A stretch of 51,215 nucleotides of DNA from JAFDZV01 sp966128725 (GCA_966128725.1 CBHYLN010000018.1:1-51215); one strand, 5' to 3'. Shown: positions 17,183 to 26,349, counted from the first letter of the stretch. Notes: generated from the sequence alone by a model not told the origin. Numbers and translations are program-made.

Positions 17183-17390
17183 GATACCTTCTCCGATTCG
17201 TTTCAGCTCGAGCAGGCGTCCGGGACGCGACTGTAGATCAGGCGAACTGGGGCGGGTTTAACGAGATCACGACCATCCCCTCATCACAGACTACCAGGCC
17301 CACGTACGTAACAGAGCCCTACGGACGTAAAGGGCATCAGGGAGTTGCGCCGGGATGGAAACGAACTGTAGAAATGCAGGCATTTACGAA

Positions 17391-17420
17391 CAACGGGGCC
17401 GCTCAAGAACGGCCCCGTTG
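17391..17420 (-). terminator. Probable lysS terminator
   Basis: CAACGGGGCCG (17391-17401) pairs perfectly with CGGCCCCGTTG (17410-17420) around an 8-base loop, 34 bases past the lysS stop. Only a weak T-rich stretch follows on the minus strand. A second small stem (AAATGC/GCATTT, 17372-17385) comes right after it. Confidence 0.6.
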
Positions 17421-17453
17421 TGGAAATCGCGATACGATTTGGTGTTCGGACGA

Positions 17454-18989
17454 TTACTCCTGCCCGTCTTCCGGCAGGCCGCCGTGTGTGCGGCGCTCGT
17501 CGGGGCGCATCATCGGGAAGAACACCACATCGCGGATGGAATCCTGGCCGGTAAGAAGCATCGTAAGACGGTCGATACCAATGCCCAGGCCGGACGCCGG
17601 TGGCATGCCAACCTCCAGAGCATGCAGGAAATCATCGTCGATCAGCATCGCTTCATCGTCGCCGGCGGCGCGCAGTTTGGCCTGTTCGGTAAACCGGCGG
17701 CGCTGGTCGCGGGGGTCGTTCAGCTCGCTGAAAGCCGGCCCCAGCTCGTTGCCGTTGACAATCAGTTCCCAGGCTTCAACCAGGCCGGGCTTGGATCGGT
17801 GGCGCTTTGCCAGCGGCACCATCTCCTCCGGGAAATCCATCACGAACGTCGGCTGTATCAGCTTCGGCTGCACGAGCTCGGAGAATATCTCGTCGATGAT
17901 CTTCGCAACACCCATCGTGTTGTCGGTGTGCAGCCCCAGCTCGGCCGCCATCGCGCGCGCGGCGCCAACATCCAGCCCCTCGATATTGCGGCCGGTATGT
18001 TCGGCGATCAACTCCACGATGGTGGCGCGCCGATACGGAGGCGTGAAATCGATCACGTCGCCGGCGGCGTTCTTCACCGTCATCTCGCCGTTTACATTGC
18101 TCACCGTGCGGCTGAGCATCTGCTCAACCATATCGGCCATCCAGTTGTAGTCCTTGAACGCAACGTAGAGCTCCAGCATCGTGAACTCCGGGTTGTGGGT
18201 CTTGTCGATCCCCTCGTTGCGGAAGTTCTTGCCCAACTCGTACACACCCTCGAATCCGCCCACCATCAGGCGCTTCAGGTTCAGCTCCAGCGAGATGCGA
18301 AGGAACAGCGGAATACCAAGGGCATTGAGATGCGTGGAGAACGGCCGTGCCGCCGCGCCGCCGTACATCGTGTGTAGTACCGGGGTTTCCACCTCCAGAT
18401 AGCCGCGTTCGTCCAGAAAGCTGCGGATCGAGGAGATGATGCGCGCACGCTTGCGGAAGATGTCGCGCACCGACGGGTTTACCGCCAGATCGATGTAACG
18501 CTGGCGGTAGCGGAGTTCCTTGTCGGAGAACTGGTCGTGAACGATCCGGTTGCCCTCCTCGTCGGTTTCCTCCTTCGGCACCGGGAGCGTGGTAAGGCAC
18601 TTGGTAAGCAGCGTCATCGACCGTGCATGAACGGTGATTTCCCCGCTTCGTGTGCGGAACATGAATCCGGTCACGCCGATGATGTCGCCGATGTCGTACA
18701 GGCGGATATGGTCGTAGTTGGCCAGGTCGTCCTTCTTCAGATAGGCCTGTATCCGGCCGGCGTCGTCCTGAATATGGACAAACGAGGCCTTGCCCATCCG
18801 GCGGATGGCAACGATGCGCCCGGCGACGCCAACGTTGACTTCGGTGTCATCATCAGGGCAGGCCGCGGCGGCCTCCGCCGAGCTGTGTGTGCGGTCGTAG
18901 GAATATGGATAGGCTACAACGCCGTCGGCCTCGAGATGTTCAAGTTCCTCGAATCGGCGTACAACCTGATCGTTATCGTGTGCGTGCAT
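17454..18989 (-). CDS. lysS: Lysyl-tRNA synthetase, class II
   Basis: 511 residues, usual length. An OB-fold anticodon-binding domain (about 60-160; VGVAGRIVAIRRMGKASFVH) is followed by the class II catalytic core: motif 1 near FLDERGYLEVETPVL, motif 2 GKNFRNEGIDKTHNPEF with the invariant Arg, and motif 3 GLGIGIDRLTMLLT. It charges tRNA-Lys with lysine. Divergent from the DUF4397 gene and followed by its own terminator. A possible -7 element lies about 80 bases upstream of the ATG. Nothing unusual in the active site. Confidence 0.97.
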   Translation of the reverse strand: MHAHDNDQVVRRFEELEHLEADGVVAYPYSYDRTHSSAEAAAACPDDDTEVNVGVAGRIVAIRRMGKASFVHIQDDAGRIQAYLKKDDLANYDHIRLYDIGDIIGVTGFMFRTRSGEITVHARSMTLLTKCLTTLPVPKEETDEEGNRIVHDQFSDKELRYRQRYIDLAVNPSVRDIFRKRARIISSIRSFLDERGYLEVETPVLHTMYGGAAARPFSTHLNALGIPLFLRISLELNLKRLMVGGFEGVYELGKNFRNEGIDKTHNPEFTMLELYVAFKDYNWMADMVEQMLSRTVSNVNGEMTVKNAAGDVIDFTPPYRRATIVELIAEHTGRNIEGLDVGAARAMAAELGLHTDNTMGVAKIIDEIFSELVQPKLIQPTFVMDFPEEMVPLAKRHRSKPGLVEAWELIVNGNELGPAFSELNDPRDQRRRFTEQAKLRAAGDDEAMLIDDDFLHALEVGMPPASGLGIGIDRLTMLLTGQDSIRDVVFFPMMRPDERRTHGGLPEDGQE

Positions 18990-19066
18990 TGTCGTTTCGC
19001 CGCATGGCGGGATTTCGCATTGTGGGCGTCATGCCCACAAGCATTGTTCTGGGGGATGCTAAACGG

Positions 19067-19074
19067 CAAATGTA
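19067..19074 (-). promoter_or_regulatory. Candidate -7 element of lysS promoter (TACATTTG)
   Basis: An exact TAnnTTTG match on the minus strand, about 80 bases before the lysS start. No convincing TTG is found 17-21 bases upstream, so only half of the promoter is supported. Confidence 0.4.
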
Positions 19075-19195
19075 CATAATGCTCGCAAGAGCATGGAAGT
19101 TTTTCCTGGCGTCGGTTATCTTGTTGCTTCGTCAACCCATGCCGTTGTACGCTGGCATGGGGCCGAGCTAGCCGGTACAGTCCGTTTTCATTTGC

Positions 19196-20890
19196 ATGGA
19201 GAAGCATATCGTGAGCTTACGTTCTACATTCTGCCGCCTTATTGCCCTGATCGTCCCGCTCGTGGCGGCATGTGCGGGCGCGCAGGCACAAACCTGCGAC
19301 ATCCGCGTTGTTCATGTGGCTCCCGGAGCCCCGAACGTCGACGTCTTCTTCAACGACATTACCACGGCCGGGGTCGCCGACCTGGCCTATGGATATACCA
19401 CCGCGGTAGCCAAGATTCCGATTGGTACCGGGACGCTGAATTTCAAGGTTGCGCCGGCCGGCGCCGGCATCGGCGCGGCGGTGATCAACCAGAACGCCAC
19501 GGTTGCTTCGGCGGTGGAGTACACCGGCATCGTGTACATGGCCGCGGGCACACCCAAGATGAAGGTGCTTGAACGCCTGCGTTCAAAGGTCCCCGGCGCC
19601 AACAAGGCCCTGCTTCGGATCTTCAATGCCTCATCGTTCAGCCCGGCGGCAACGTTCGATTTCTATCTGGACTCGCTTGCCGGCACGCCCGCGTTTTCCG
19701 GCGTTGCGGCCGAGGCTGCCACCAACTATCTGGAGCTGAAGGCCGAGCCAAAGACTCTGTACATCACAAACGCCGGCACCAAGACCTCGGTGGCACAGTT
19801 GATTGTTCCATTGGTTGCCTCGGGCCGTGTCACGCTGATTGTTACCGGCACATCAAAGACCAATATCACCGTGCATGCGCTGAACGGCGAAAATCAGGAC
19901 GGCTACCAGTTGCCGACCCTGGAGGGTGTGCAGGGCGGCATCCTTCCCTCGGTGCGCGCGGTGCACGCCTGGTGGCAGCCGAAGATTCAGGGCTCCGGTG
20001 TGCAGCCGCTCGACGTGTACCTGAACGATAATGCCCAGCCGAGCTCGGCCAACCTGCGGTACCGCAATGCCACCGAGAAGTATGGTCCGCTTACCGGTGA
20101 CTCCGCCGTGATCCGCTTCGCGCCGGTGAGCGAAGGGCCGGGCAGCGCCATCTTCACACAGACGATTCATCTGCGGCGCGATAGCGATTACGTTGCGATC
20201 CTTACCAAGTCAAAGGAAGGTGCCGCGGCCGCGCTTACGCTCAGCTCCCCGAATTCCGTTCCCGGAAACGTCGCCGATTCGTTGTTCGTGCGCGCTGCGT
20301 ACGTAACGGATTTCCATCCGAACGTCGTGGTGCGCATCGTTACCTCGGCGGGTGATACGGTGCGATTCCCGCCGGTGCAGTTCCTGACAGCTTCCGACTG
20401 GTTCACCATTCCTCGCGGGCACTTCACGGTGCAGGCGTTCGCATATGCCGACACCGTGCCGTTCTACACCAAGGAGAACGACGGCAACTTCGCCACCACC
20501 TACCTTACCGTGCTGGTGTTGGGAAGCGAGACCACGTTCGAGCTGGACATATTGAACGAAGCGCTTCCGATTCGGCAGGAGTTCGATCCTTCGAGCGCTG
20601 TGCCGGCCGGTCCGGTCGCCGGCCAGAGCGGGCTTGCGATGCGCGCTGTGCCCAATCCGGCCTCGATGGAAACCTCGATCGGATTCCGTCTGGCGTCGCC
20701 TGCGCAGGTAACCCTTACGCTTCACGATCCGCTGGGCCGTACCGTTTCAACGGTGTTCGATGGCCGCATGCAGGCCGGGGATCGGAGCGTTACGCTGAAC
20801 ACCGCCGGATTGGCGGCCGGCACGTACCTCTATCATCTGCGTACCGATGCCGGCGAACAGGGCACGGGGCAGTTGGTGGTGGTGCATTGA
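19196..20890 (+). CDS. Secreted protein with about four DUF4397-like repeats and T9SS sorting domain
   Basis: 564 residues. Signal peptide at residues 10-31 (CAGAQAQ). Residues about 35-120 match DUF4397 (IRVVHVAPGAPNVDVFFND, GTGTLNFKVAPAGAG, VEYTGIVYMAAG). Three further segments repeat the pattern more loosely: about 138-228 (RIFNASSFSPAATFDFYLD), 250-350 (VRAVHAWWQPK ... PLDVYLND) and 363-455 (VRAAYVTDFHPNVVVRIV). The last 83 residues are a T9SS sorting domain (AVPNPASMETSIGFRL, LHDPLGRTVS, AGTYLYHLRTDAG). It is likely a surface or released adhesive or structural protein; no catalytic residues are apparent. Single gene, divergent from lysS. Confidence 0.85.
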   Translation: MEKHIVSLRSTFCRLIALIVPLVAACAGAQAQTCDIRVVHVAPGAPNVDVFFNDITTAGVADLAYGYTTAVAKIPIGTGTLNFKVAPAGAGIGAAVINQNATVASAVEYTGIVYMAAGTPKMKVLERLRSKVPGANKALLRIFNASSFSPAATFDFYLDSLAGTPAFSGVAAEAATNYLELKAEPKTLYITNAGTKTSVAQLIVPLVASGRVTLIVTGTSKTNITVHALNGENQDGYQLPTLEGVQGGILPSVRAVHAWWQPKIQGSGVQPLDVYLNDNAQPSSANLRYRNATEKYGPLTGDSAVIRFAPVSEGPGSAIFTQTIHLRRDSDYVAILTKSKEGAAAALTLSSPNSVPGNVADSLFVRAAYVTDFHPNVVVRIVTSAGDTVRFPPVQFLTASDWFTIPRGHFTVQAFAYADTVPFYTKENDGNFATTYLTVLVLGSETTFELDILNEALPIRQEFDPSSAVPAGPVAGQSGLAMRAVPNPASMETSIGFRLASPAQVTLTLHDPLGRTVSTVFDGRMQAGDRSVTLNTAGLAAGTYLYHLRTDAGEQGTGQLVVVH

Positions 20891-21032
20891 TGCGGCAGCG
20901 TGGTGCATCAGGAATGCACTGCTTCGTGTTGGCGTAAATGGCGCACCGGCCAGGCGACCGGAATCTTCCTCGCCTGGCCGTAGCCCGCAGCCGTAGCCCG
21001 CGCCCGAGGAGGTGCGGCACAGGGAAACAAAA

Positions 21033-21068
21033 AGAGAGGCCCGTGACTGTTTGATCACGGGCCTCTCT
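21033..21068 (-). terminator. Strong intrinsic terminator of sucC
   Basis: Perfect 14-bp stem (21033-21046 with 21055-21068) around an 8-base loop; on the minus strand it is followed by TTTTTG-like T-rich sequence. It lies 64 bases past the sucC stop codon and may also act for the DUF4397 gene arriving from the other side. Confidence 0.85.
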
Positions 21069-21131
21069 GCGTAGTGCGCCAGTTACCGGCGGCGGCCCGG
21101 CGCGAAAACGCGGGGCTGCGCATGCTGGATG

Positions 21132-22640
21132 TTAGAAGTCGTCGTCGTCATCGGCGAGCACATCGTCGATGTCGTCATCAATCTCCTCATCATCGAACTC
21201 GCCGATCTCGATCGAGTCCGGATCCTCAACAGCGTCGAAGTCGAACTCCTCTTCCTCTTCGCCGGCGTCCTCCTTGTCGGCGTCCTCGTCTTCATCGAAA
21301 TCGTCGTCGTCGTCATCTTCGCCGGGCGGGATGGCCATCGAGGCAAATGCCATCGAAGCATTGATCACCGCGGCGCTGGAATCAACCTCGGTTTCCGAGA
21401 GGGCCGCGATGGCCTCGGTCACCTTGTCGGCAGCGTCCTTGAGGGTGGCGGCAACCGAGAAGTTGAGCGACGAGTTCAGGAGAATCTCGCGCGCTTCCTC
21501 GGCGTTGGTGCCGTCCAGGCGGACGATCACCGGTACGTTCACGTTCACCGTTTCCATGGCTTGGATAATGCCGTTGGCAACGCGGTCACAGCGGACGATG
21601 CCGCCGAAGATGTTGATGAGAACAGCCTTCACATTCGGATCGCTCATCATGACACGGAACGCCGCAGCCACGCGCTCGACGCTGGCACCGCCGCCAACAT
21701 CCAGGAAGTTCGCGGGCTCGCCGCCGGCCAGTTTGATGATGTCCATGGTGGCCATTGCCAGGCCGGCGCCGTTCACCATGCAGCCCACGTTACCGTCGAG
21801 CTTGATGTAGTTCAGGTTATGCTTCCCCGCCTCGACCTCGAGCGGATCTTCCTCCGACTCGTCGCGCATCGCGGCGATATCGGCGTGGCGGTAGAGAGCG
21901 TTATCATCGAAGGAGACCTTGGCGTCCACCGCGATGATCTCATCGTTCACGGTGAGGGCCAGTGGGTTGACCTCGACGAGCGATGCGTCGATGGAGACAT
22001 AGGCCTTGTACAGAGCGTCGATGAACGTGAGGAAGCTCTTGTGCGCCTTGCCGGTGAGGCCCAGACCAAACGCCAGGCGGCGGGCCTGAAAGCCCTGCAG
22101 GCCCAGGCCGGGCTCGATGTACTCGCGTGCGATCTTCTCCGGTGTTTCCTCGGCAACCTTCTCAATCTCGACGCCACCTTCGGTGGACACCATGATGATG
22201 TTGCGGCCGGTTGTGCGATCCAGCAGGATGGAGCAGTAGAATTCCTTGGCGATGTCAACGCCGTCGGCAATCAGAATGCGGTTGACGGTCTTTCCCTCGG
22301 CTCCGGTCTGGATGGTAACCAGCGTGTTGCCGAGCATTCGGCAGGCGATTTCGTACACCTCGTGCAGTGCGTCGCCTTCTCCGATCGGGACAACCTTCAC
22401 CCCGCGCATTTCCTTGCCTTCGTATTCGATCGGCTGGCCGGTGGTAGCGTCGTGCACGACACCCTTGCCGCGTCCGCCGGCGTGGATCTGCGACTTCACA
22501 ATTAGGAGCGATGCCCCGGCTTCCTTGAGGAAGTGGGCGGCCTCAACGGCCTGCTCCGGCGTGAATGCCACACGCCCGGATTGTACCGGCACACCATGCT
22601 TACCGAGCAGTTCCTTTGCCTGATGCTCGTGAATGTTCAT
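21132..22640 (-). CDS. sucC: Succinyl-CoA synthetase beta subunit with long acidic C-terminal extension
   Basis: 502 residues from ATG 22640 (MNIHEHQAKELLG), where the usual length is about 390. The body is a normal beta subunit: ATP-grasp N-terminus, KSQIHAGGRGKG, EVNPLALT, LDGNVGCMVNGAGLAMATMD, GGEPANFLDVGGGA and FGGIVRCDRVANGI. It binds nucleotide and CoA ligase intermediates in the TCA cycle together with SucD, which is not in this window. After about residue 412 the sequence leaves the family; the last 65 residues are almost only Asp and Glu with few hydrophobics (PPGEDDDDDDFDEDEDADK ... DDDIDDVLADDDDDF). The frame is continuous and a terminator follows directly, so a simple frameshift is unlikely. 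Confidence 0.95.
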   Translation of the reverse strand: MNIHEHQAKELLGKHGVPVQSGRVAFTPEQAVEAAHFLKEAGASLLIVKSQIHAGGRGKGVVHDATTGQPIEYEGKEMRGVKVVPIGEGDALHEVYEIACRMLGNTLVTIQTGAEGKTVNRILIADGVDIAKEFYCSILLDRTTGRNIIMVSTEGGVEIEKVAEETPEKIAREYIEPGLGLQGFQARRLAFGLGLTGKAHKSFLTFIDALYKAYVSIDASLVEVNPLALTVNDEIIAVDAKVSFDDNALYRHADIAAMRDESEEDPLEVEAGKHNLNYIKLDGNVGCMVNGAGLAMATMDIIKLAGGEPANFLDVGGGASVERVAAAFRVMMSDPNVKAVLINIFGGIVRCDRVANGIIQAMETVNVNVPVIVRLDGTNAEEAREILLNSSLNFSVAATLKDAADKVTEAIAALSETEVDSSAAVINASMAFASMAIPPGEDDDDDDFDEDEDADKEDAGEEEEEFDFDAVEDPDSIEIGEFDDEEIDDDIDDVLADDDDDF

Positions 22641-22831
22641 CTCAGTTGCGTCTGTATGATTCAGTTGATGTTGTTGATACGCATCGTGATGTGCGACGCG
22701 GACGAAGCAGAGAAACCAAGTCGCCACGTGCGGCGCCAGATCAGCCATTTGCACCGGGGATACCGTGAAGCCTGGCATGACAGGGCGCGCAACATCAGTG
22801 GGAACGGTGTGTGCAGCGGCCGTCGAACGGG

Positions 22832-22860
22832 CAAAGATAGTAAAAGTTGTACCCTGCAAA
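22832..22860 (-). promoter_or_regulatory. Bacteroidota-type promoter of sucC
   Basis: TTTG (22860-22857), 17-base spacer, then TATCTTTG (22839-22832), an exact TAnnTTTG element. It leaves a 5' leader of about 185 bases before the sucC start. The remaining 22641-23076 interval between the divergent genes shows no convincing gene. Confidence 0.7.
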
Positions 22861-23076
22861 CACGCTGCATCACCGGCGCGAACGTGTAACACTTCTTGCG
22901 GCGATGTCGTGTTGCCTGTTGGTTGCGGCCGCCGGATTGCCTTGCGCGTGGCGTTGCGGTGTTACGATTATCCACGTATAGCGTTCTCCATCTGGTGCGC
23001 ATGTTGTACGCGCCGGGGCGCCCGGATTGTGGCGAAAGGGTAGGATGCTTCTCATCTCAGCTTGTATCTTCGTTTC

Positions 23077-24495
23077 ATGAATCACCTGCGATCATTCGTT
23101 TGCATTACGCTTGCCGCCGTTGCGTTGGGGAGCTGTACGTCGTTCAACGAACGGGTGCGGCCGTTGATTACCTACCAGCCCCCGCCCGGATACAGGCCTC
23201 CGGTATATATGACCGGCACACGCACCGTGGAGGAAACCGATCCCACGACGGTTACCGCCGAGGTCTGGCGTGTCAACTCCGATCCGTATCCCGATTCGGT
23301 GCAGTTGTTCGTGCGCGTGTACGACAACAACGGGAAACTGATCACCAACCTTGCGCCGCCATATTATCGCGGCACCGAGGACTACCGTACAATCTGGCGC
23401 GGCCTAACCGAACAGATCGGCAACGATGGCAAACCCATGCCGATCGATCAGTTCTCCGTGCGCGAGTTCAGCGATCAGGACGGGATCCCGTACGAGATTG
23501 CATTGGCGCTGGATTATTCCGGCACGATGGGCTCGAACATCAATGTATTGGAAGGGGCCGCGGGCGGGTTCGTGCAACTGAAGCGACCGCAGGACCGGAT
23601 CGCCGTGATCAAGTTCGATCGCCAGCCGCAGCTTGTACGGCCGCTGAGCGCCGATGCCGGCGAAATCATGTCCACGTTCGACGGCAAGGGCCTGCGCGGT
23701 TACGGTGGATACAGCGCCATCTACAGCGCGGCGAAAATGGGCGCCGACCAGCTTGCCGCGGCCCCGGCGGGCCATCCGCGCGCGGTTGTGCTGTTTACCG
23801 ACGGTGAGGACAACGCCAGCACGATTGCCACCAAGGACCTGTTCGAGTACTGCCGCGTGAACAGCATACCGGTGTTCGCCATCGCGTTCGGCGCGGTTAA
23901 CCGCGATGTCCTGGCCGACATCGCGGAGTACACCGGCGGCCGATTCTACCAGACCTATACGTCCGACGAGTTGAAGTCGGCGTTCGAGGACATCTACCGC
24001 AGTCTTCGGAATTATTATCTGGTGACCTACAAGCCACCATACCAGCGAGGCAAGCACATCGCGCACCTTACGCTGAATCTTCCGCACTCCGATCGTCCGC
24101 TTGGCGCGATGGCGACGTACAATACGTTGAAGGGCGAGGTATTTACCGACACCACGCTGGATGCATCCAAGCTGGTGTTCTTCGATTATAACAAGGCCGA
24201 GCTTCGCCAGGAAGCGCTGCCGATTGTGGTGGCGATGGCCGAGCTCATGCGCGACCACCCGCGGCTGAAGATCGAAGTGCAGGGGCATACCGATTCGCGC
24301 GGCACCGAGGAATACAACATGAAGCTCTCGCAGAGTCGCGCCGAAGCGGTTCGCCAGGCCATCGTTGCGCGTGGGGTGGACAGCAGTCGGATTCGTGCGC
24401 GCGGGTTCGGGTTTTCCATGCCGGTGGCCAACAACGATACCGACGAAGGTCGCCAGCGGAACCGGCGAACCGCGTTTGTGGTGTTGGCGAGATAG
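23077..24495 (+). CDS. VWA-domain OmpA-type lipoprotein, copy 2
   Basis: 472 residues from ATG 23077. Lipobox ALGSC with Cys20. It shares its whole plan with the gene at 15647-17182: an N-terminal region (PPPGYRPPVYMTGTRTVEE, NLAPPYYRGTEDYRTIW), a VWA domain with the MIDAS-like LDYSGTMGSN (Thr in place of the final Ser, still a usual ligand) and LFTDGEDN, and an OmpA domain (FFDYNKAELRQEALP, VQGHTDSRGTEEYN, RQRNRRTAFVV). Expected location is the outer membrane inner leaflet with peptidoglycan binding. A TATCTTCG element sits at 23065-23072, only a few bases before the start codon. Convergent with the next gene. Confidence 0.9.
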   Translation: MNHLRSFVCITLAAVALGSCTSFNERVRPLITYQPPPGYRPPVYMTGTRTVEETDPTTVTAEVWRVNSDPYPDSVQLFVRVYDNNGKLITNLAPPYYRGTEDYRTIWRGLTEQIGNDGKPMPIDQFSVREFSDQDGIPYEIALALDYSGTMGSNINVLEGAAGGFVQLKRPQDRIAVIKFDRQPQLVRPLSADAGEIMSTFDGKGLRGYGGYSAIYSAAKMGADQLAAAPAGHPRAVVLFTDGEDNASTIATKDLFEYCRVNSIPVFAIAFGAVNRDVLADIAEYTGGRFYQTYTSDELKSAFEDIYRSLRNYYLVTYKPPYQRGKHIAHLTLNLPHSDRPLGAMATYNTLKGEVFTDTTLDASKLVFFDYNKAELRQEALPIVVAMAELMRDHPRLKIEVQGHTDSRGTEEYNMKLSQSRAEAVRQAIVARGVDSSRIRARGFGFSMPVANNDTDEGRQRNRRTAFVVLAR

Positions 24496-24503
24496 AACAC
24501 CGT

Positions 24504-24523
24504 GCCGTACGATGCCGTACGAT
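24504..24523 (+). repeat. Two tandem copies of a 10-bp unit
   Basis: GCCGTACGAT occurs twice in direct tandem just after the stop of the VWA-OmpA gene. Probably a small slippage product; it precedes the stem-loop at 24524-24555. Confidence 0.6.
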
Positions 24524-24555
24524 GGTGGCCTTGCCCGTGCCGGCGCAAGGCTACC
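24524..24555. terminator. Stem-loop between convergent genes, possible bidirectional terminator
   Basis: GGTGGCCTTGC (24524-24534) pairs with GCAAGGCTACC (24545-24555) with one wobble and a 10-base loop. It overlaps the stop codon of the minus-strand gene. No clear T-run. Confidence 0.45.
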
Positions 24556-25558
24556 ACATCCCCTGGAAGCTGCTTGCCCGTACGCCAACAATGAACAGTG
24601 TGGCCGGGGTAGGCTGCGGCACGATTGCCCCATCGTGTTGCCACTCGCCCCGCGCGAACACCGTGAATGCCGCCCCCTTCGGATTGAAGAAATCCGCACC
24701 CAACTCCACGAATGGCGCCGCGCCGCGCACGGTTATCCCGTTCCAGGGCGGTGCCGGGGTTTGCTGACCGCCGAACATGCTCAGCATCACCGCGCCGTTA
24801 CAATGCATGCCGAACCGGGCATCGCGGGGGCGGGCATCGATGCGGGCCGTGATGTTGAACGCGGTGGCCAGCGACGAGATATCACTGCCGGGGCGCTGGA
24901 TGCCGCCGGGCTCGGTTTGCGAGAACCGGTGCAGGAAGATGTCGTTCCGGAGCGCCGCGCCAGCGCTGATTTGCAGGGGGCCATCCACCACCACGCGCGG
25001 GCGAAACAGCAGCCGGGCGGTGATGCCGCTGTAGATCAGCGTGTATTGCTCGATGCTGCCTGCCAGCAGGTAGGGCTCCAGATTGTCGATGTCGTGTTTG
25101 CATCGATGAACGTAACCGAACTGCAATGCCGTGCCCTGCCCAAGGCGCGCCGTGGCCAGAAGGCCTTCTTCCCAGAAGATTGCCCGAGGGTTGAATCCGA
25201 TATCGCTGAACGCGTCGGCCACCATCTCCATCGTGCCAATCATGGCGATGCTCCACGATGAGTCCCATCGTGCGATCTCGAACCAGCCGCCGGTTTTTGC
25301 ATTCCATCGGTGATGTGGTCCGCTGCCGTTGGAATACCTGCCGAACTCCGCGAACAATCGGGTTCCGTTGAACATGCTGAAACCCGAATCGGCCGCGGGG
25401 GCTGCCAGCGGATCGTAGATGACGGTGCGGTCCGGCATGTTCTGGGCGCCGCACCGCGTGGCAACAATCATCGGGGTACACATCGTTGCGAACGTAGCCA
25501 GCGCGGCGCATATCGCGGTGCGAGTTGTTGCGCGCGGCCGTTGTGTGCGTGGCTTCAT
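24551..25558 (-). CDS. Uncharacterised exported protein, probable outer-membrane barrel
   Basis: 335 residues from ATG 25558 (MKPRTQRPRATTRT). Signal peptide at residues 10-33. The mature part is rich in short alternating strands and glycine (FAEFGRYSNGSGPHHRWN, GGWFEIARWDSSWSIAMIG, TALQFGYVHRCKHDIDN, ARLLFRPRVVVDG, ISAGAALRNDIF) and ends LFIVGVRASSFQGMW with an aromatic last residue, typical of outer-membrane barrels. The layout recalls DUF1207-like proteins, but I cannot confirm that. No signature of a transporter or enzyme. Convergent with the VWA-OmpA gene and divergent from the glycosylase gene. Confidence 0.65.
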   Translation of the reverse strand: MKPRTQRPRATTRTAICAALATFATMCTPMIVATRCGAQNMPDRTVIYDPLAAPAADSGFSMFNGTRLFAEFGRYSNGSGPHHRWNAKTGGWFEIARWDSSWSIAMIGTMEMVADAFSDIGFNPRAIFWEEGLLATARLGQGTALQFGYVHRCKHDIDNLEPYLLAGSIEQYTLIYSGITARLLFRPRVVVDGPLQISAGAALRNDIFLHRFSQTEPGGIQRPGSDISSLATAFNITARIDARPRDARFGMHCNGAVMLSMFGGQQTPAPPWNGITVRGAAPFVELGADFFNPKGAAFTVFARGEWQHDGAIVPQPTPATLFIVGVRASSFQGMW

Positions 25559-25695
25559 GATGTCGGCGTATGTTAGCGGGCGCGGAAGCACGATGTCGCT
25601 TCCGTTTGGGAGAATGTGCCGGATGCCGTTGTGGCCCGGAGTATAACCGCCAGGTGCCGGCCTGTCAAGGCGATCGTGGGCGATATCACATTGGA

Positions 25696-26349
25696 ATGAA
25701 CATGGGAGCACGAGGTGTTCGCGGTGCCGGGCATCGCATGGAGTTGTTCGTAACCGAGCTTGAGCGCGGCGCCAAGTTGCTTGCACGGCGCGATACCTGC
25801 CTGAAGCCGCTGCTGAAGGAGCATGGCCTGCCCACATTCCGCCCGCACGATGACTATTTCGCGACGCTGGTGGATTCGGTGATCAGCCAGCAGATCAGCG
25901 GGTCGGCGGCCGAAAGCATTCTCAGGAAGACACGGGCAGCGCTGGGGGGCGTGTTCGATCCGGCGGCCATCGTGGCCGTTCCGGACGAGACCTTGCGCGG
26001 CGCTGGCGTGTCGCCACAGAAACTCCGGTATCTGCGGTCGCTCTCCGAGCATGTGATCGATGGGCGGCTTCGGTTGGATCGGCTGCCGAGCCAGACCGAC
26101 GAGGAGGTTATCGCCGCGCTCACCGACGTGATGGGCATCGGCGTCTGGACCGCCCACATGTTCCTGATTTTTTCGCTGGGTCGCCTGGATGTGCTGCCCA
26201 CGGGCGATCTGGGTGTGCGGCGTGGCGCGCTGAATCTGTACGGGCTTGAGGAGCTGCCAACCCCACGCCAGTTGGAGGCGATTGCCGAGGAGCGTCGCTG
26301 GGCGCCGTATCGTTCGATTGCCTCGTGGTACATGTGGCGTGCCAGTTGA
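25696..26349 (+). CDS. HhH-GPD DNA glycosylase, AlkA/3-methyladenine type
   Basis: 217 residues from ATG 25696; ATG 25738 (MELFVTELERG) is an alternative giving 203. Contains the Mag1/AlkA-like compact core: YFATLVDSVISQQISGSAA, ALTDVMGIGVWTAHMFLIFS (helix-hairpin-helix) and VLPTGDLGVRRG, in which the Asp is the catalytic residue that follows the hairpin, then ERRWAPYRSIASWYMWR. It removes alkylated bases such as 3-methyladenine from DNA. No ada or alkB gene is nearby. Regulation is not evident. Confidence 0.92.
   Translation: MNMGARGVRGAGHRMELFVTELERGAKLLARRDTCLKPLLKEHGLPTFRPHDDYFATLVDSVISQQISGSAAESILRKTRAALGGVFDPAAIVAVPDETLRGAGVSPQKLRYLRSLSEHVIDGRLRLDRLPSQTDEEVIAALTDVMGIGVWTAHMFLIFSLGRLDVLPTGDLGVRRGALNLYGLEELPTPRQLEAIAEERRWAPYRSIASWYMWRAS

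Noticed and set aside
21132..21325. Acidic SucC tail as a frameshift or assembly artefact
   Set aside because: The frame is continuous with the enzyme body, composition is strongly non-random, and an intrinsic terminator lies just beyond the stop codon.
21129..22505. Long plus-strand open frame opposite sucC, with a start rich in Val, Ile and Leu
   Set aside because: The hydrophobic run is just the reverse complement of the Asp/Glu codons of the SucC tail; SucC signatures on the minus strand are unambiguous.
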